From the NCBI RefSeq assembly GCF_024160875.1, contig NZ_JAIULA010000002.1:103199-167198 (forward strand): 64,000 nt of DNA. The letters run 5' to 3'. Source of the stretch: Ligilactobacillus ubinensis. GTDB taxonomy: Bacteria > Bacillota > Bacilli > Lactobacillales > Lactobacillaceae. A model generated the notes under the pieces. The model saw only the letters and a program-made list of their open reading frames with translations. It did not search any database and was not told where the DNA came from. The first letter of the stretch is position 1, and every line of letters starts with the position of its first letter. Of this stretch, positions 18,903-26,688 are shown in pieces. A program made the translations under genes and the position numbers.

Positions 18903-19604
18903 TTAGCAACCGTTATATCTCTCTGCTTTTTTCTGCGGATGTTCAGCAATTAACCTTGATGTCCACTGGAAAAGCCGCGCTGAAAGCCGATCAAACTCAT
19001 CCTTTGCGAAATTCGACTGTTGCTTGAGTTTCATTGCGGTTTCAAGGATTTCGTGTTCCAAAGGTTGTAGAACCGGCAGCAATTCCATTTTACTTTTTTG
19101 ATAGGTTCCCGTTTGAAGATAGGAAACCGCCTGCACAGTGAACATCGCAGATTTATAAAGATCTTTCAGAATTTCCGGGCTTTTCTCATGAACCATGTTG
19201 TGACCGCACATATGGTAGAGATTGCAGGCACCGATTCGAACGGCCCGGCGGACGTCTTCTGTGCTGATTTTATCTTTCAAAAAATCGATACTGCCCAAAA
19301 TAGGGGTAGTGTCATAGTAAAACTGAAATAAATCCGAGCGCTCCCAGTTCTTCAACTCTTCCACGCCGGAAATAAAGCCACACATTTTATCCCGATAGGG
19401 CAGCGAATCGAGCATGGCATCGTATGCCGTTAAATCCGCAGGCTCTACATGGTCGAGGATGACCACCATGTCTATGTCGCTGTTCTCAGTAGCTTCTTCA
19501 CGGCCATAACTGCCTTGTAAGCCAACAAATACAAGCCGGGTGCCAAATAAATTTGTCAGTTTTTTTAAGTAAATAGTTTTCCACTGATCAAGTTCCATCT
19601 TCAT
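18903..19604 (-). CDS. Nucleotidyltransferase-domain protein
   Basis: A 233-residue protein with the polymerase-beta-type motif FVGLQGSYGREEATENSDID followed by MVVILD (GS...D-x-D metal ligands, about residues 24-50). It then has a helical C-terminal half, as in stand-alone nucleotidyltransferases related to aminoglycoside or MNT-type enzymes. The target is unknown. Its GC-rich codons (GGCGGA, CCGGC) differ from the AT-rich chromosome, and it opens a block of similar composition. The stop lies next to the start of the small membrane protein's 3' side. Confidence 0.78.
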   Translation of the reverse strand: MKMELDQWKTIYLKKLTNLFGTRLVFVGLQGSYGREEATENSDIDMVVILDHVEPADLTAYDAMLDSLPYRDKMCGFISGVEELKNWERSDLFQFYYDTTPILGSIDFLKDKISTEDVRRAVRIGACNLYHMCGHNMVHEKSPEILKDLYKSAMFTVQAVSYLQTGTYQKSKMELLPVLQPLEHEILETAMKLKQQSNFAKDEFDRLSARLFQWTSRLIAEHPQKKAERYNGC

Positions 19605-19618
19605 GTCCGCACTCCTTT

Positions 19619-19891
19619 TTATAGATCCTGGCTTTTCATATGTTCCATCTCCTTTTTGCGGTTATCCAGACGCTTGATTATACCGAATAACAATAAACAA
19701 CCTGCGGCAATCAAAAACGGAAGAAATCCTGTCATCTGTACCGTATGCAACGAAACCGCCTGATAAATAAGCCCTACCGCAACGCTTATTACTGGTAGAA
19801 TAAAAATGTAAAATACCTCCTTTTTTTTACAAAGTGTACTTTGAATTAAAAGAAAAGTAACAGCAACCAATGTTATTACAACATATCTCAT
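19619..19891 (-). CDS. Small three-helix membrane protein
   Basis: A 90-residue protein with hydrophobic segments at about 3-18, 27-44 and 54-72 and a charged C-terminal tail (KRLDNRKKEMEHMKSQDL). No family is recognised. Its ATG overlaps the stop of the DUF2089-type regulator by 4 bases (ATGA), so the two are co-translated and it is probably that regulator's partner. Confidence 0.6.
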   Translation of the reverse strand: MRYVVITLVAVTFLLIQSTLCKKKEVFYIFILPVISVAVGLIYQAVSLHTVQMTGFLPFLIAAGCLLLFGIIKRLDNRKKEMEHMKSQDL

Positions 19892-20190
19892 GATTTTTTC
19901 TCCTTTTCGTTTTTGTATTTTTCAATAATTAATTTCGCGGTTTCCAAATCAAGCCGTGAATCTACAGCCAGGCCCTTGACAAAGGCGGAAAATGGTTCTT
20001 CCTTCTCCTTGTCATTCAGTTCAATTTTTTGAATGAGCTTGTCCAGGCGCAGACGGACGGTAGGATAAGAAACACCGTACAATTTAGCAATTTCTTTGAG
20101 TGACCCTGACAGCAGCACAAAGTTGCGAATAAAAGAAGCATCCTCCGGCTCAAGACACAGAATCCAGCGAGGAATTTTATCAATTTCCAT
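19888..20190 (-). CDS. DUF2089-type helix-turn-helix protein
   Basis: A 100-residue protein. IPRWILCLEPEDASFIRNFV is followed by LLSGSLKEIAKLYGVSYPTV and RLRLDKLIQKIE, the HTH core of DUF2089 proteins; the usual zinc-ribbon N-terminus is absent. It is a likely transcription factor for itself and the overlapping membrane-protein gene. The start at 20190 is chosen because AAGGA lies 9 bases upstream; an in-frame ATG at 20214 has no ribosome-binding site. Confidence 0.72.
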   Translation of the reverse strand: MEIDKIPRWILCLEPEDASFIRNFVLLSGSLKEIAKLYGVSYPTVRLRLDKLIQKIELNDKEKEEPFSAFVKGLAVDSRLDLETAKLIIEKYKNEKEKKS

Positions 20191-20374
20191 CTCAGCATTT
20201 CCTTTCATAATCATTTTAACATAATTAAGTATATTATAAATAATATTAAAATTAAATGTAATTTACATTTAATTATTTGCAAATTTGTATGCAATCTATA
20301 AGAGCCAAATATTTGATTTTGCATGGGTTCTTGGTAAAAAAGTTATCTTGCATTACAAGATAGAAGGTAAACTT

Positions 20375-20702
20375 ATGATTCCATCCCAAATGCTAAAAGG
20401 CACGCTGGAGGACTGCATTCTAAAAGTTATCAGCCAAAAAGAAACCTACGGCTACGAAATATCAGAAAATCTGCGGAAGTATGGTTTTACAGATATTTCG
20501 GAAGGGACAATCTATCCGCCTTTTGCTCCGACTGGAGAAAAACGGAATGATTATCGCACAATACAGAGAATCTCCGATAGATCCAAAACGAAAATACTTC
20601 TCTCTTTCCTCATCAGGAAAAGATGAGATAGAGCAGTTCTATTCTAGCTGGATCGAGCTTGAGCAAGCTGTGGGTGCATTATCTCATAAGGGAGGAAAAT
20701 AA
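20375..20702 (+). pseudogene. PadR-family regulator, frameshifted
   Basis: The first frame (ATG at 20375 after GAAGG) reads MIPSQMLKGTLEDCILKVIS then QKETYGYEISENLRKYGF and SEGTIYP, a PadR winged helix. After GTIYP it turns into nonsense. The expected continuation LLLRLEKNGMIIAQYRESPI then DPKRKYFSLSSSGKDEI lies one frame over and ends at 20702. One extra base (a C near 20519) accounts for it. PadR proteins are repressors, commonly paired with a membrane protein as here. The gene is broken unless this is a sequencing error. Confidence 0.8.
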
Positions 20703-20703
20703 A

Positions 20704-21396
20704 ACGAATCGAAAAACAAAAGAGTTGAACCGGATCAATAACGCCCTAGATCAACAAATCAACGCTGAAAATCAAGAAGCTTTTATCGATATGCTCTGTT
20801 ATCTGCAAGGCACAAAAATTTCCGAATACCATCAGGAACTGGTTCGTCAAGATTTAACCGAAATGGTTCTTTCGGCGCAAAAGCGCGGTGAAAATATCCG
20901 TGAAACCATTGGAGAGGATTATAAAGGGTTTTGTGACAATGTAATTGCCAGTCTGCCCTCCAAAACACGAGGGCAGAAAACCATTACTTTTTTTGATACG
21001 CTTTGCTGGTCCTTATCCATATTGGGCCTCATCAACATTGTCTTTTCAAACGAAACAATTGCACTGATTCGAAATGCCGTTGCCGGAAAACCCCTGAATT
21101 TTTCTATTCCCATTTCTCTCGAAACCCTGATTGCAACCGGTATGATTCTCACAGCAGCTTTCGCGATTGTAAAAATCATTGTGAAAAACTCCTTTCAAAT
21201 TTGCAAAGACAAAAAGGAACATCGAACAAAAACCTTTTCAATCATTGCTGGTCTTGCTGGTGTAGGAATTACTGCAGCTTTATTGGCGATTTTTGTATGG
21301 CTTACCCGGGTAACGCTGTTCACAGTCAACCTTTGGATTGCCTGCTTGATTGTATTAGCACTCTATGTTGTTCATAAAATTTTAGATAGTATTTAA
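20704..21396 (+). pseudogene. PadR-associated membrane protein with start codon lost (HAAS/DUF1129-like)
   Basis: About 230 codons are open. The N-terminal helical part (KELNRINNALDQQINAENQE, FIDMLCYLQGTKISEYHQEL, VRQDLTEMVLSAQKRGENI) looks like the HAAS/DUF1129-type domain of proteins encoded behind padR genes. About four hydrophobic segments follow. The ribosome-binding site GGAGG (20691-20695) is followed 8 bases later by ACG where a start codon should be, so an ATG-to-ACG change may have silenced it. An upstream in-frame TTG (20659) lies inside padR and has no ribosome-binding site. Confidence 0.6.
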
Positions 21397-21466
21397 ATAA
21401 AAACGAAATTTATCGGAACACCCATCTTGACCAGTCAAAGCGAAAAGCGGTCTATCATTTCAAATA

Positions 21467-21508
21467 CCCTCGCTGTCCACTTTCGGACGGTGAGGGCTGT
21501 TTTTGTAT
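21467..21508 (+). terminator. Intrinsic terminator of the PadR pair
   Basis: CCCTCGCTGTCC (21467-21478) pairs with GGACGGTGAGGG (21485-21496), allowing two G-U pairs, followed by CTGTTTTTG. It is 70 bases after the membrane-protein stop on the plus strand. The rest of 21397-21748 holds no gene. Confidence 0.8.
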
Positions 21509-21688
21509 TTTTTTCCAGCAGTTATTTTAAAAGATTTTCACACTGTGAGATCTGTTGCTTTTCTATATTCAATCATAATTTTCAAGGATTACAAAATAGT
21601 AGTTGCTCGATAAGATCTTTAATGCAATAGATTTTACTTTAGCAATCATATTGCAATAACAATTTTCCCCATGGAATTTAAGTACAAC

Positions 21689-21740
21689 ACAACGAAGGAA
21701 GGTACTCTGCAAAATTATGCAGAGTGTCTTCCTTTGTTGT
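21689..21740. repeat. Long imperfect inverted repeat next to the MBL gene
   Basis: Arms of about 22 bases beginning ACAAC.GAAGGAAG (21689) and ending CTTCCTTTGTTGT (21740) flank ACTCTGC / GCAGAGT and an AAAATTAT loop. It lies 9 bases beyond the MBL-fold stop on the minus strand. No U-tract follows, so it may be a weak terminator, an mRNA-stabilising hairpin or a palindromic mobile repeat. Confidence 0.5.
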
Positions 21741-21748
21741 ATCTATAA

Positions 21749-22498
21749 TCAGAGCCACACAGCCCAATCACCATAATCGAATGTTCCGCTGCCGTGATGC
21801 AGTTTCCCTTCGGCTTTGATCTGACTGAACGCATTCCGCATTCGGGCTAAGATTTCCGGTTGAATGTCCAAAGTGTGGTGCCTGGGGAATACCCGTTTAA
21901 CCGGCAGTGCCGCGACTTTTTCCAAAGAAACAAGATACGCCACCGGGTCTGTGGACGGGTAATAGGCGAGCAGTGTATCCTTGTAGACCAAGTCCCCGGT
22001 AAAAAGATAGCCCCTTTCTTTTTCCCAAAAGCATAGATGTCCCGGTGTGTGCAGAACCTCAATTACCCGGCCGCCGATGTCAATACTATCATGATCATGC
22101 AAAATTCTCGTAGGAGTGCCCTGAAAAAGCTTGTATGTGTTCACATCATAGCCGTCAGGTAAGTCACAGTGGTCAACCACCATGGCACGGATCGTATCTA
22201 TACTCAGCGGAAATCCGCCCGAAAGCCAGTCCAATTCAGCCTCATGGGCGTAAAAATCCGGATAATATTTGTGCCCGCCAATGTGGTCCCAATGAATATG
22301 GGTTGCAACGGCGATAACCGGTTTGTCCGTCAACTTTTTTACCTCTTCGGAAATATTGCAAATGCCAAGCCCAGTGTCAATCAGCAGACTTCTTTCGCTT
22401 CCATTCAAAAGATAACTGTGCGTTTCTTCCCAATGCCTGTATTCGCTAATAATATAAGTATCCGCATCAATGCGGTCTATTGTAAACCAATCACTCAT
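21749..22498 (-). CDS. MBL-fold metallohydrolase
   Basis: A 249-residue metallo-beta-lactamase-fold hydrolase. The zinc motif is THIHWDHIGGHKY (HxHxDH, about 87-99). VLHTPGHLCFWEKERGYLFT provides the next His, GDLVY the bridging Asp, and a C-terminal FPRHH segment the last His. The substrate is unknown. Codon use is GC-rich. The gene overlaps the upstream GrpB gene by 4 bases (ATGA), so the pair forms one operon. Confidence 0.85.
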   Translation of the reverse strand: MSDWFTIDRIDADTYIISEYRHWEETHSYLLNGSERSLLIDTGLGICNISEEVKKLTDKPVIAVATHIHWDHIGGHKYYPDFYAHEAELDWLSGGFPLSIDTIRAMVVDHCDLPDGYDVNTYKLFQGTPTRILHDHDSIDIGGRVIEVLHTPGHLCFWEKERGYLFTGDLVYKDTLLAYYPSTDPVAYLVSLEKVAALPVKRVFPRHHTLDIQPEILARMRNAFSQIKAEGKLHHGSGTFDYGDWAVWL

Positions 22499-23058
22499 TG
22501 ATATTTGTCCCTTCCGTACTGCGCTATGGCCAGTTGCGTAACTTTTTTGACAAAGCCAGTTTTCTGCTCCGTATAGCCGTCCCGGTCATGCTCATAGGGC
22601 TTCCAGAGGGACAGCTTCAATTTTTCGTATTCGTCCGCTGTTTCGGGATGTTCGTTCAAGTAGTCACGAAAATACAACTCGTCGTGGTCGCCGAAATCCC
22701 GTAGGTGCAGATGGAATACACTCTCGGCAAAGCCGTCGGGTGTGTAGTCCTTGTTGAAGTCCATGCGCTTTTCGTTCTGCGTCATACAGAGATAACCGTT
22801 TTTAAGTAGCAGTTCCTTAATTACCTCATGCTCTGTAAGCGGTGTTTCCACTAATATATCGACAATCGGCTTGGCCCAGATGCCGTTGATGGCGGTGCTG
22901 CCAATATGGTAAATACGAACGTCCTCCGGTAGAAACGAGGACAGAAACGCCTGCTCCTCCCGGTACCATTCTTTCCAGTACACTTTGTGTTCCGTCAGCT
23001 GAATAGGAAACAGCTCCCACAATTCCAGAAGCGTCATTCCCGACAATGGCTTACTCAT
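22495..23058 (-). CDS. GrpB/UPF0157 family nucleotidyltransferase-like protein
   Basis: A 187-residue protein of the GrpB (UPF0157) family, which has a nucleotidyltransferase-like fold and no firmly known activity. Diagnostic segments are YHIGSTAINGIWAKPIVDIL and HLRDFGDHDELYFRDYL. The start at 23058 is preferred (AGAGGG 8 bases upstream, N-terminus like relatives). A TTG at 23085 also has an AAAGGAG upstream and cannot be excluded. It is GC-rich and coupled to the MBL-fold gene. Confidence 0.85.
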   Translation of the reverse strand: MSKPLSGMTLLELWELFPIQLTEHKVYWKEWYREEQAFLSSFLPEDVRIYHIGSTAINGIWAKPIVDILVETPLTEHEVIKELLLKNGYLCMTQNEKRMDFNKDYTPDGFAESVFHLHLRDFGDHDELYFRDYLNEHPETADEYEKLKLSLWKPYEHDRDGYTEQKTGFVKKVTQLAIAQYGRDKYQ

Positions 23059-23258
23059 AGTTATGTCCCTCTGTTTTTCTATCAATGATGAGCTCCTTTA
23101 TTTGAGGAATTGATAGCCCATATCAGAGATATTCTTTCCAAAGTGTCAACTCTTTTATATCTCCGTGTCAGATTTTCCTCTTTCTGCTCAAAAGCAAGCA
23201 AAACGTCCTTCGTATAAAATTTCAAAGTACTATATCGAACACCTGTCAGACGAACCAC

Positions 23259-23721
23259 TTATCCAATTGTAACATATTCGGCGTTTTCTTTATCGATTAT
23301 GATAATACTAGCAGGAATTCCTGTACCATAAAATAAGTTTGCTGGCAGATCAACAATCCCCTTGATGTATCTTTTATTAAGAACTGCTTTTCTAATGGTT
23401 TCTTCTGAGTTCACTCTAAAGAGAACACCGTGTGGCAGAATAATCCCTGCCTTACCATTGCTTTCCAATGCTTTTAGAACATGTAAAAACCAAGCATAGT
23501 CACCATTCTTTTCTGGTGGGATGCCATAACCATCAAATCGCTTATATTTATCTTCAGATGGTTTAATTCCATCTGTCCAATCCTTATCAGAAAATAGTGG
23601 ATTCATGATAATAAAATCAAATTTTTTAAGTCCACCAAAATCATCTGTATATTATGGATTTGCTAATGTATTCCCACTTTTGATTTCACCTGTACCTTTG
23701 TTATGCAGTATGAAGTCTTTA
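23259..23721 (-). pseudogene. Type I restriction-modification methylase (HsdM) fragment
   Basis: An internal piece of an HsdM N6-adenine methyltransferase: GEIKSGNTLANP, then an in-frame TAA (23652-23654) where relatives continue QYTDDFGG. KKFDFIIMNPLFSDKDWTDG (motif IV with NPLF in place of NPPF), GIILPHGVLFR and PANLFYGTGIPASIIIID follow. The 5' part ends exactly at the truncated IS30 (23719) and the 3' end is missing. It is a dead remnant with no hsdS or hsdR nearby. Confidence 0.8.
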
Positions 23722-24594
23722 TCCTTTTGGTGTGTATTCACGTAAAAGTCCATTGGTATTTTCATTTGATCCACGTTGCCATGGTGCATGTGGATCGGGA
23801 AAATAAAACGGAATACCAAGCAAATCTGTCAGTTGAACATGCTTTGAAAACTCTTTGCCTCGATCTGGTGTAATGGTTTTAAGATTGCTTTTGCCAATTT
23901 TTTCAAGCATTGCCATTAACTCGGTTGTCACCGGTTTTGAACTTTTTTTAGTTGCTTTACTAGCAATTAAAAATCGTGATTTACGATCAACAAGGGTCAC
24001 TAAACAGGACTGTCCTGTTTTTCCTGCCACGGTATCAGCTTCCCAATGACCAAATTCAGTTCTTTTATTGGCAGCTTCAGGACGTTCATGAATAGTATTA
24101 GTGATTGGAATTTTGCCACGTTTTTCGACATAATCCTTATTGTGACGAGGCTTACCCCGATGACGTAATTTACGAATAGCGCCACGATTTCCTTGACTTA
24201 GGCCTGGTTTATCAAATAGACCTGCATAAACTCCACGATAAATGGTGATAAAACTTATAATTTTTTCGCCTGTTTCAAGCAATAATCGTTGTGAAATTTC
24301 TTCTGGTGACCACTGACAATCTAGGAAAAGATGCTTAATTCTTTGAAACAAAGATGGATCCTCAATAAACCTTGTTTTGCGTCCACATTTACTTTTTGAA
24401 AATTTATAATCATTCTGTGCTTTATCTGGTGAGTATCTTCCGGCATTTTTACTCATATGCCGTTTAATTTCACGAGAAATCGTAGAAGGCGCCCGTTTTA
24501 ATTTTCGTGCTATTTCACGAATAGTTTTACTTTGAGCAAGGCTCTCTAATATCATTTCACGGTCATTTATAGTAAGATGTTGATAGTGGCTCAT
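23719..24594 (-). CDS. IS30-family transposase, 3'-truncated
   Basis: The 291 residues hold the N-terminal HTH (YQHLTINDREMILESLAQSK, REIARKLKRAPSTISREIKR), the DDE core with EFGHWEADTVAGKTGQSCLV (first Asp), LKTITPDRGKEFSKH (second Asp) and NTNGLLREYTPKG (Glu in NENTNG). The protein stops right after TPKG, about 40 residues short of full-length IS30 transposases, where the sequence runs into HsdM. Strong GGAGG before the ATG. All catalytic residues are present, but loss of the C-terminus makes activity doubtful. Confidence 0.9.
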   Translation of the reverse strand: MSHYQHLTINDREMILESLAQSKTIREIARKLKRAPSTISREIKRHMSKNAGRYSPDKAQNDYKFSKSKCGRKTRFIEDPSLFQRIKHLFLDCQWSPEEISQRLLLETGEKIISFITIYRGVYAGLFDKPGLSQGNRGAIRKLRHRGKPRHNKDYVEKRGKIPITNTIHERPEAANKRTEFGHWEADTVAGKTGQSCLVTLVDRKSRFLIASKATKKSSKPVTTELMAMLEKIGKSNLKTITPDRGKEFSKHVQLTDLLGIPFYFPDPHAPWQRGSNENTNGLLREYTPKG

Positions 24595-24700
24595 AATAGA
24601 AATCCTCCTTTTTTAAAGTTGTTGACAAACTTATTATATTTGGATTTCCATTGTGAGTCCTTTATTTTGCTTTGGTGTTGCACTTAAAGTGTAAATTCAT
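23719..24700 (-). mobile_element. IS30-family insertion sequence, truncated
   Basis: The element includes the transposase and about 100 bases upstream of it. Sequence around 24668-24695 (TTTGGTGTTGCACTT then AAAGTG) resembles an IS30-type terminal repeat. The other end is absent because the element is broken at 23719 and joined to an hsdM fragment. The right boundary is approximate. Confidence 0.65.
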
Positions 24701-24710
24701 CATAAAAAAA

Positions 24711-24756
24711 GAAGCTATGTCTACAGGTCATGAAAGTCGACCTAACACTTAGCCTC
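24711..24756 (-). terminator. Intrinsic terminator of the alpha/beta hydrolase gene
   Basis: On the minus strand GAGGCTAAGTGTTAGGTC pairs imperfectly with GACCTGTAGACATAGCTTC and is followed by TTTTTTAT. It lies about 30 bases after the hydrolase stop. Confidence 0.75.
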
Positions 24757-24783
24757 TTAATTTCCTATTATTTTTAATATATC

Positions 24784-25491
24784 TTATCTGTGTATTGATT
24801 TTTGAATCCACTCTCTATAAACAGCCAAATCTTCTTTTGTGTGAAAATAGTGCTCTGAAATATCTGAAATAGAAAGATTGCAATGAAAAATTTTACTAAA
24901 GGATGTAAGTACATCATACTCACAAAATTCATCTTTTTTTCCATACAAGATTGATGTTGGTGTGTTCCATTTCATAATTGAATTTTCCATAACATACTGA
25001 TAATAGTCCCAATACAGCGTTTGACCAATCGGCGTAGATACTTCCTTTTCCTTGTACAACTGTTCTTCTGTCACAGCAAACCATTGCATCATGTTAAGGA
25101 TTAGCCTCCTCATATCCACTACTGGAGAGAGAAACAGACTTTGCTTTAATCTCTCATCCTTGTAAGCCAATAAACTGAAATAGGCACCTATACTATTTGC
25201 CCATAAGCTGATTGTGTTCGTCCTTGCGGATGCAAATGCAAAAATTTTCTTTAAATCTGAAACACAATTTTCTGCCTTGCAGAGTGTAGACTCATTTTTC
25301 CTGTCCCCATGCTCAGGCAAATCAAAGCTAAGTACCTGATAACCTAATGGGACAGCTTCTTCTGCGAGAATGCAGATTGGAATATCCGCTTTGGATGACA
25401 AATTGCCGTGTACAGCAATTAATATCTCTGTTTTTTCCTCTCCCCATAAAAGAGCGGGGATTCCTTCTATTACTATATTCTTCTTTAACAT
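24784..25491 (-). CDS. Alpha/beta hydrolase family protein
   Basis: A 235-residue alpha/beta-hydrolase: ILIAVHGNLSSKADIPICIL (oxyanion region), YQVLSFDLPEHGDR, the nucleophile elbow SLWANSIGAYFSLLAY (Ser in NSIG), SILYGKKDEF (acid) and SEHYFHTKEDLA (His). The substrate is unknown. GGAGGAAG lies before the ATG. It is isolated between the IS30 element and the restriction operon. Confidence 0.8.
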   Translation of the reverse strand: MLKKNIVIEGIPALLWGEEKTEILIAVHGNLSSKADIPICILAEEAVPLGYQVLSFDLPEHGDRKNESTLCKAENCVSDLKKIFAFASARTNTISLWANSIGAYFSLLAYKDERLKQSLFLSPVVDMRRLILNMMQWFAVTEEQLYKEKEVSTPIGQTLYWDYYQYVMENSIMKWNTPTSILYGKKDEFCEYDVLTSFSKIFHCNLSISDISEHYFHTKEDLAVYREWIQKSIHR

Positions 25492-26051
25492 ACTTCCTCC
25501 TTATTACAGAGGCGTTGCCCTCCGTAACTCTTCGTTTGTCGTATTTTTATGCATCTTATATCCTCCTTTCTCAAGTGATTCTATAAAATATCAAATGGAA
25601 TTTGATACCTCATAAGCTGTTTTGTCTTTGCTAAAAATTTCTTCTCTTACTATGATTTTTTGTAAGATTCTATTATGTCATCTATATTTTCACCTAAAAG
25701 CCAAGGCAAAAATCGGCCACTTTTCAGCCTGATTTTTGCCCATTCTCGACTTCAAAAACACAACATCTTGTGTTGAACTGCCATTATTTCTTTCCGTCAC
25801 CACAATACGTCATCAGAATTACACACTCCACATGCCACGATCTGATGTAGTCAATTACACATTCTGGATATACTGCTACATTAGGCGTTTTGCTTTGTTT
25901 AGGCCAAGACATTGTGTCTGTTAACTCGCTGCCATAATCTCAAATTATCTCTGATTATCAACATGAGTAGCAGGTTCCAAATTATTACTGGTTTGGGGAA
26001 ACACAATGAAAAGCAGTGGGATCCTAGGACGTTTGCGGGAAACTCATACTG
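25492..26051. other. Gap with no recognisable gene; one perfect hairpin
   Basis: These 560 bases contain only short, interrupted frames on both strands. GGCAAAAATC (25705-25714) and GATTTTTGCC (25731-25740) form a perfect 10-bp stem with no U-tract. The composition near 25740-26040 differs from the flanks, suggesting old, decayed coding DNA at the edge of the restriction operon. I could not identify it. Confidence 0.45.
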
Positions 26052-26651
26052 TCAATATGGCAGAGATTGATGGTCGGCTTCCAGATTACTCTGAATCACT
26101 TTATAAATTTCACTATGTTCATCATCAACTTCTGTCGTATCTAAAATAAGAATTTCATCCACAAATGAATATAATTTTTTTGGAGATTCGCTAAAATCAT
26201 TAGTAGTGATTAAAATATTCATTTTTGCCTTGGAATTATTTAAAATAGAACAAAATTTGGGGAAGTCTTTGTCATCCAATGCGGATTGTACTGGATGGAA
26301 GACCACGAAATCTTTATCAAATCCAAACTGAAAATCTCTATTTCTTTTCCATTGAGTAAAATTAACAGTTAAACCATTTATATTAAAAGCATCACTTAGA
26401 TTAAGTTTTGGAATACTTTCCCTAATCCCTCTTTGCAAAAACTCTCTTTCATGTGGAACCGTTGTATTACCAATAACAATAGTTCCATCATCAAATCCTG
26501 TCGTTTCATAAAGGCAGGCAAATACTAGCAATAATTTATCATTATCAAAATACCCGCGTACCAGGATGTTATGTGTGTTGTCATCCAACAATAACTTCTC
26601 AAATTCACTAACAAATTCTTGAGGCTTTACCTTTTGAACTTTCTCTGTCAT
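26052..26651 (-). CDS. Unknown protein, last gene of the restriction operon
   Basis: A 199-residue soluble protein that I do not recognise. It has mixed alpha/beta character with strands such as HNILVRGYFDND, LLLVFACLYETTGF and GTIVIGNTTVPHERE, and a C-terminal half like a small alpha/beta domain (KMNILITTNDFSES, EILILDTTEVDDE). There is no signal peptide or membrane segment. It starts 37 bases after the DUF262/DUF1524 gene on the same strand, with GGAGCGAG upstream, and so is probably part of that system as an accessory or immunity factor (inference from position only). Confidence 0.6.
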   Translation of the reverse strand: MTEKVQKVKPQEFVSEFEKLLLDDNTHNILVRGYFDNDKLLLVFACLYETTGFDDGTIVIGNTTVPHEREFLQRGIRESIPKLNLSDAFNINGLTVNFTQWKRNRDFQFGFDKDFVVFHPVQSALDDKDFPKFCSILNNSKAKMNILITTNDFSESPKKLYSFVDEILILDTTEVDDEHSEIYKVIQSNLEADHQSLPY

Positions 26652-26688
26652 CCTTTATGCTCGCTCCTGTATTGTACAAACCAAATGG

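Noticed and set aside
21003..21377. 124-codon frame overlapping the PadR-associated membrane protein
   Set aside because: The Cys/His/Ser-rich composition is typical of an out-of-frame reading; the other frame has sensible membrane segments.
25492..26051. A small gene between the hydrolase and the restriction operon
   Set aside because: All frames are short and interrupted; no ribosome-binding site or motif supports any of them.
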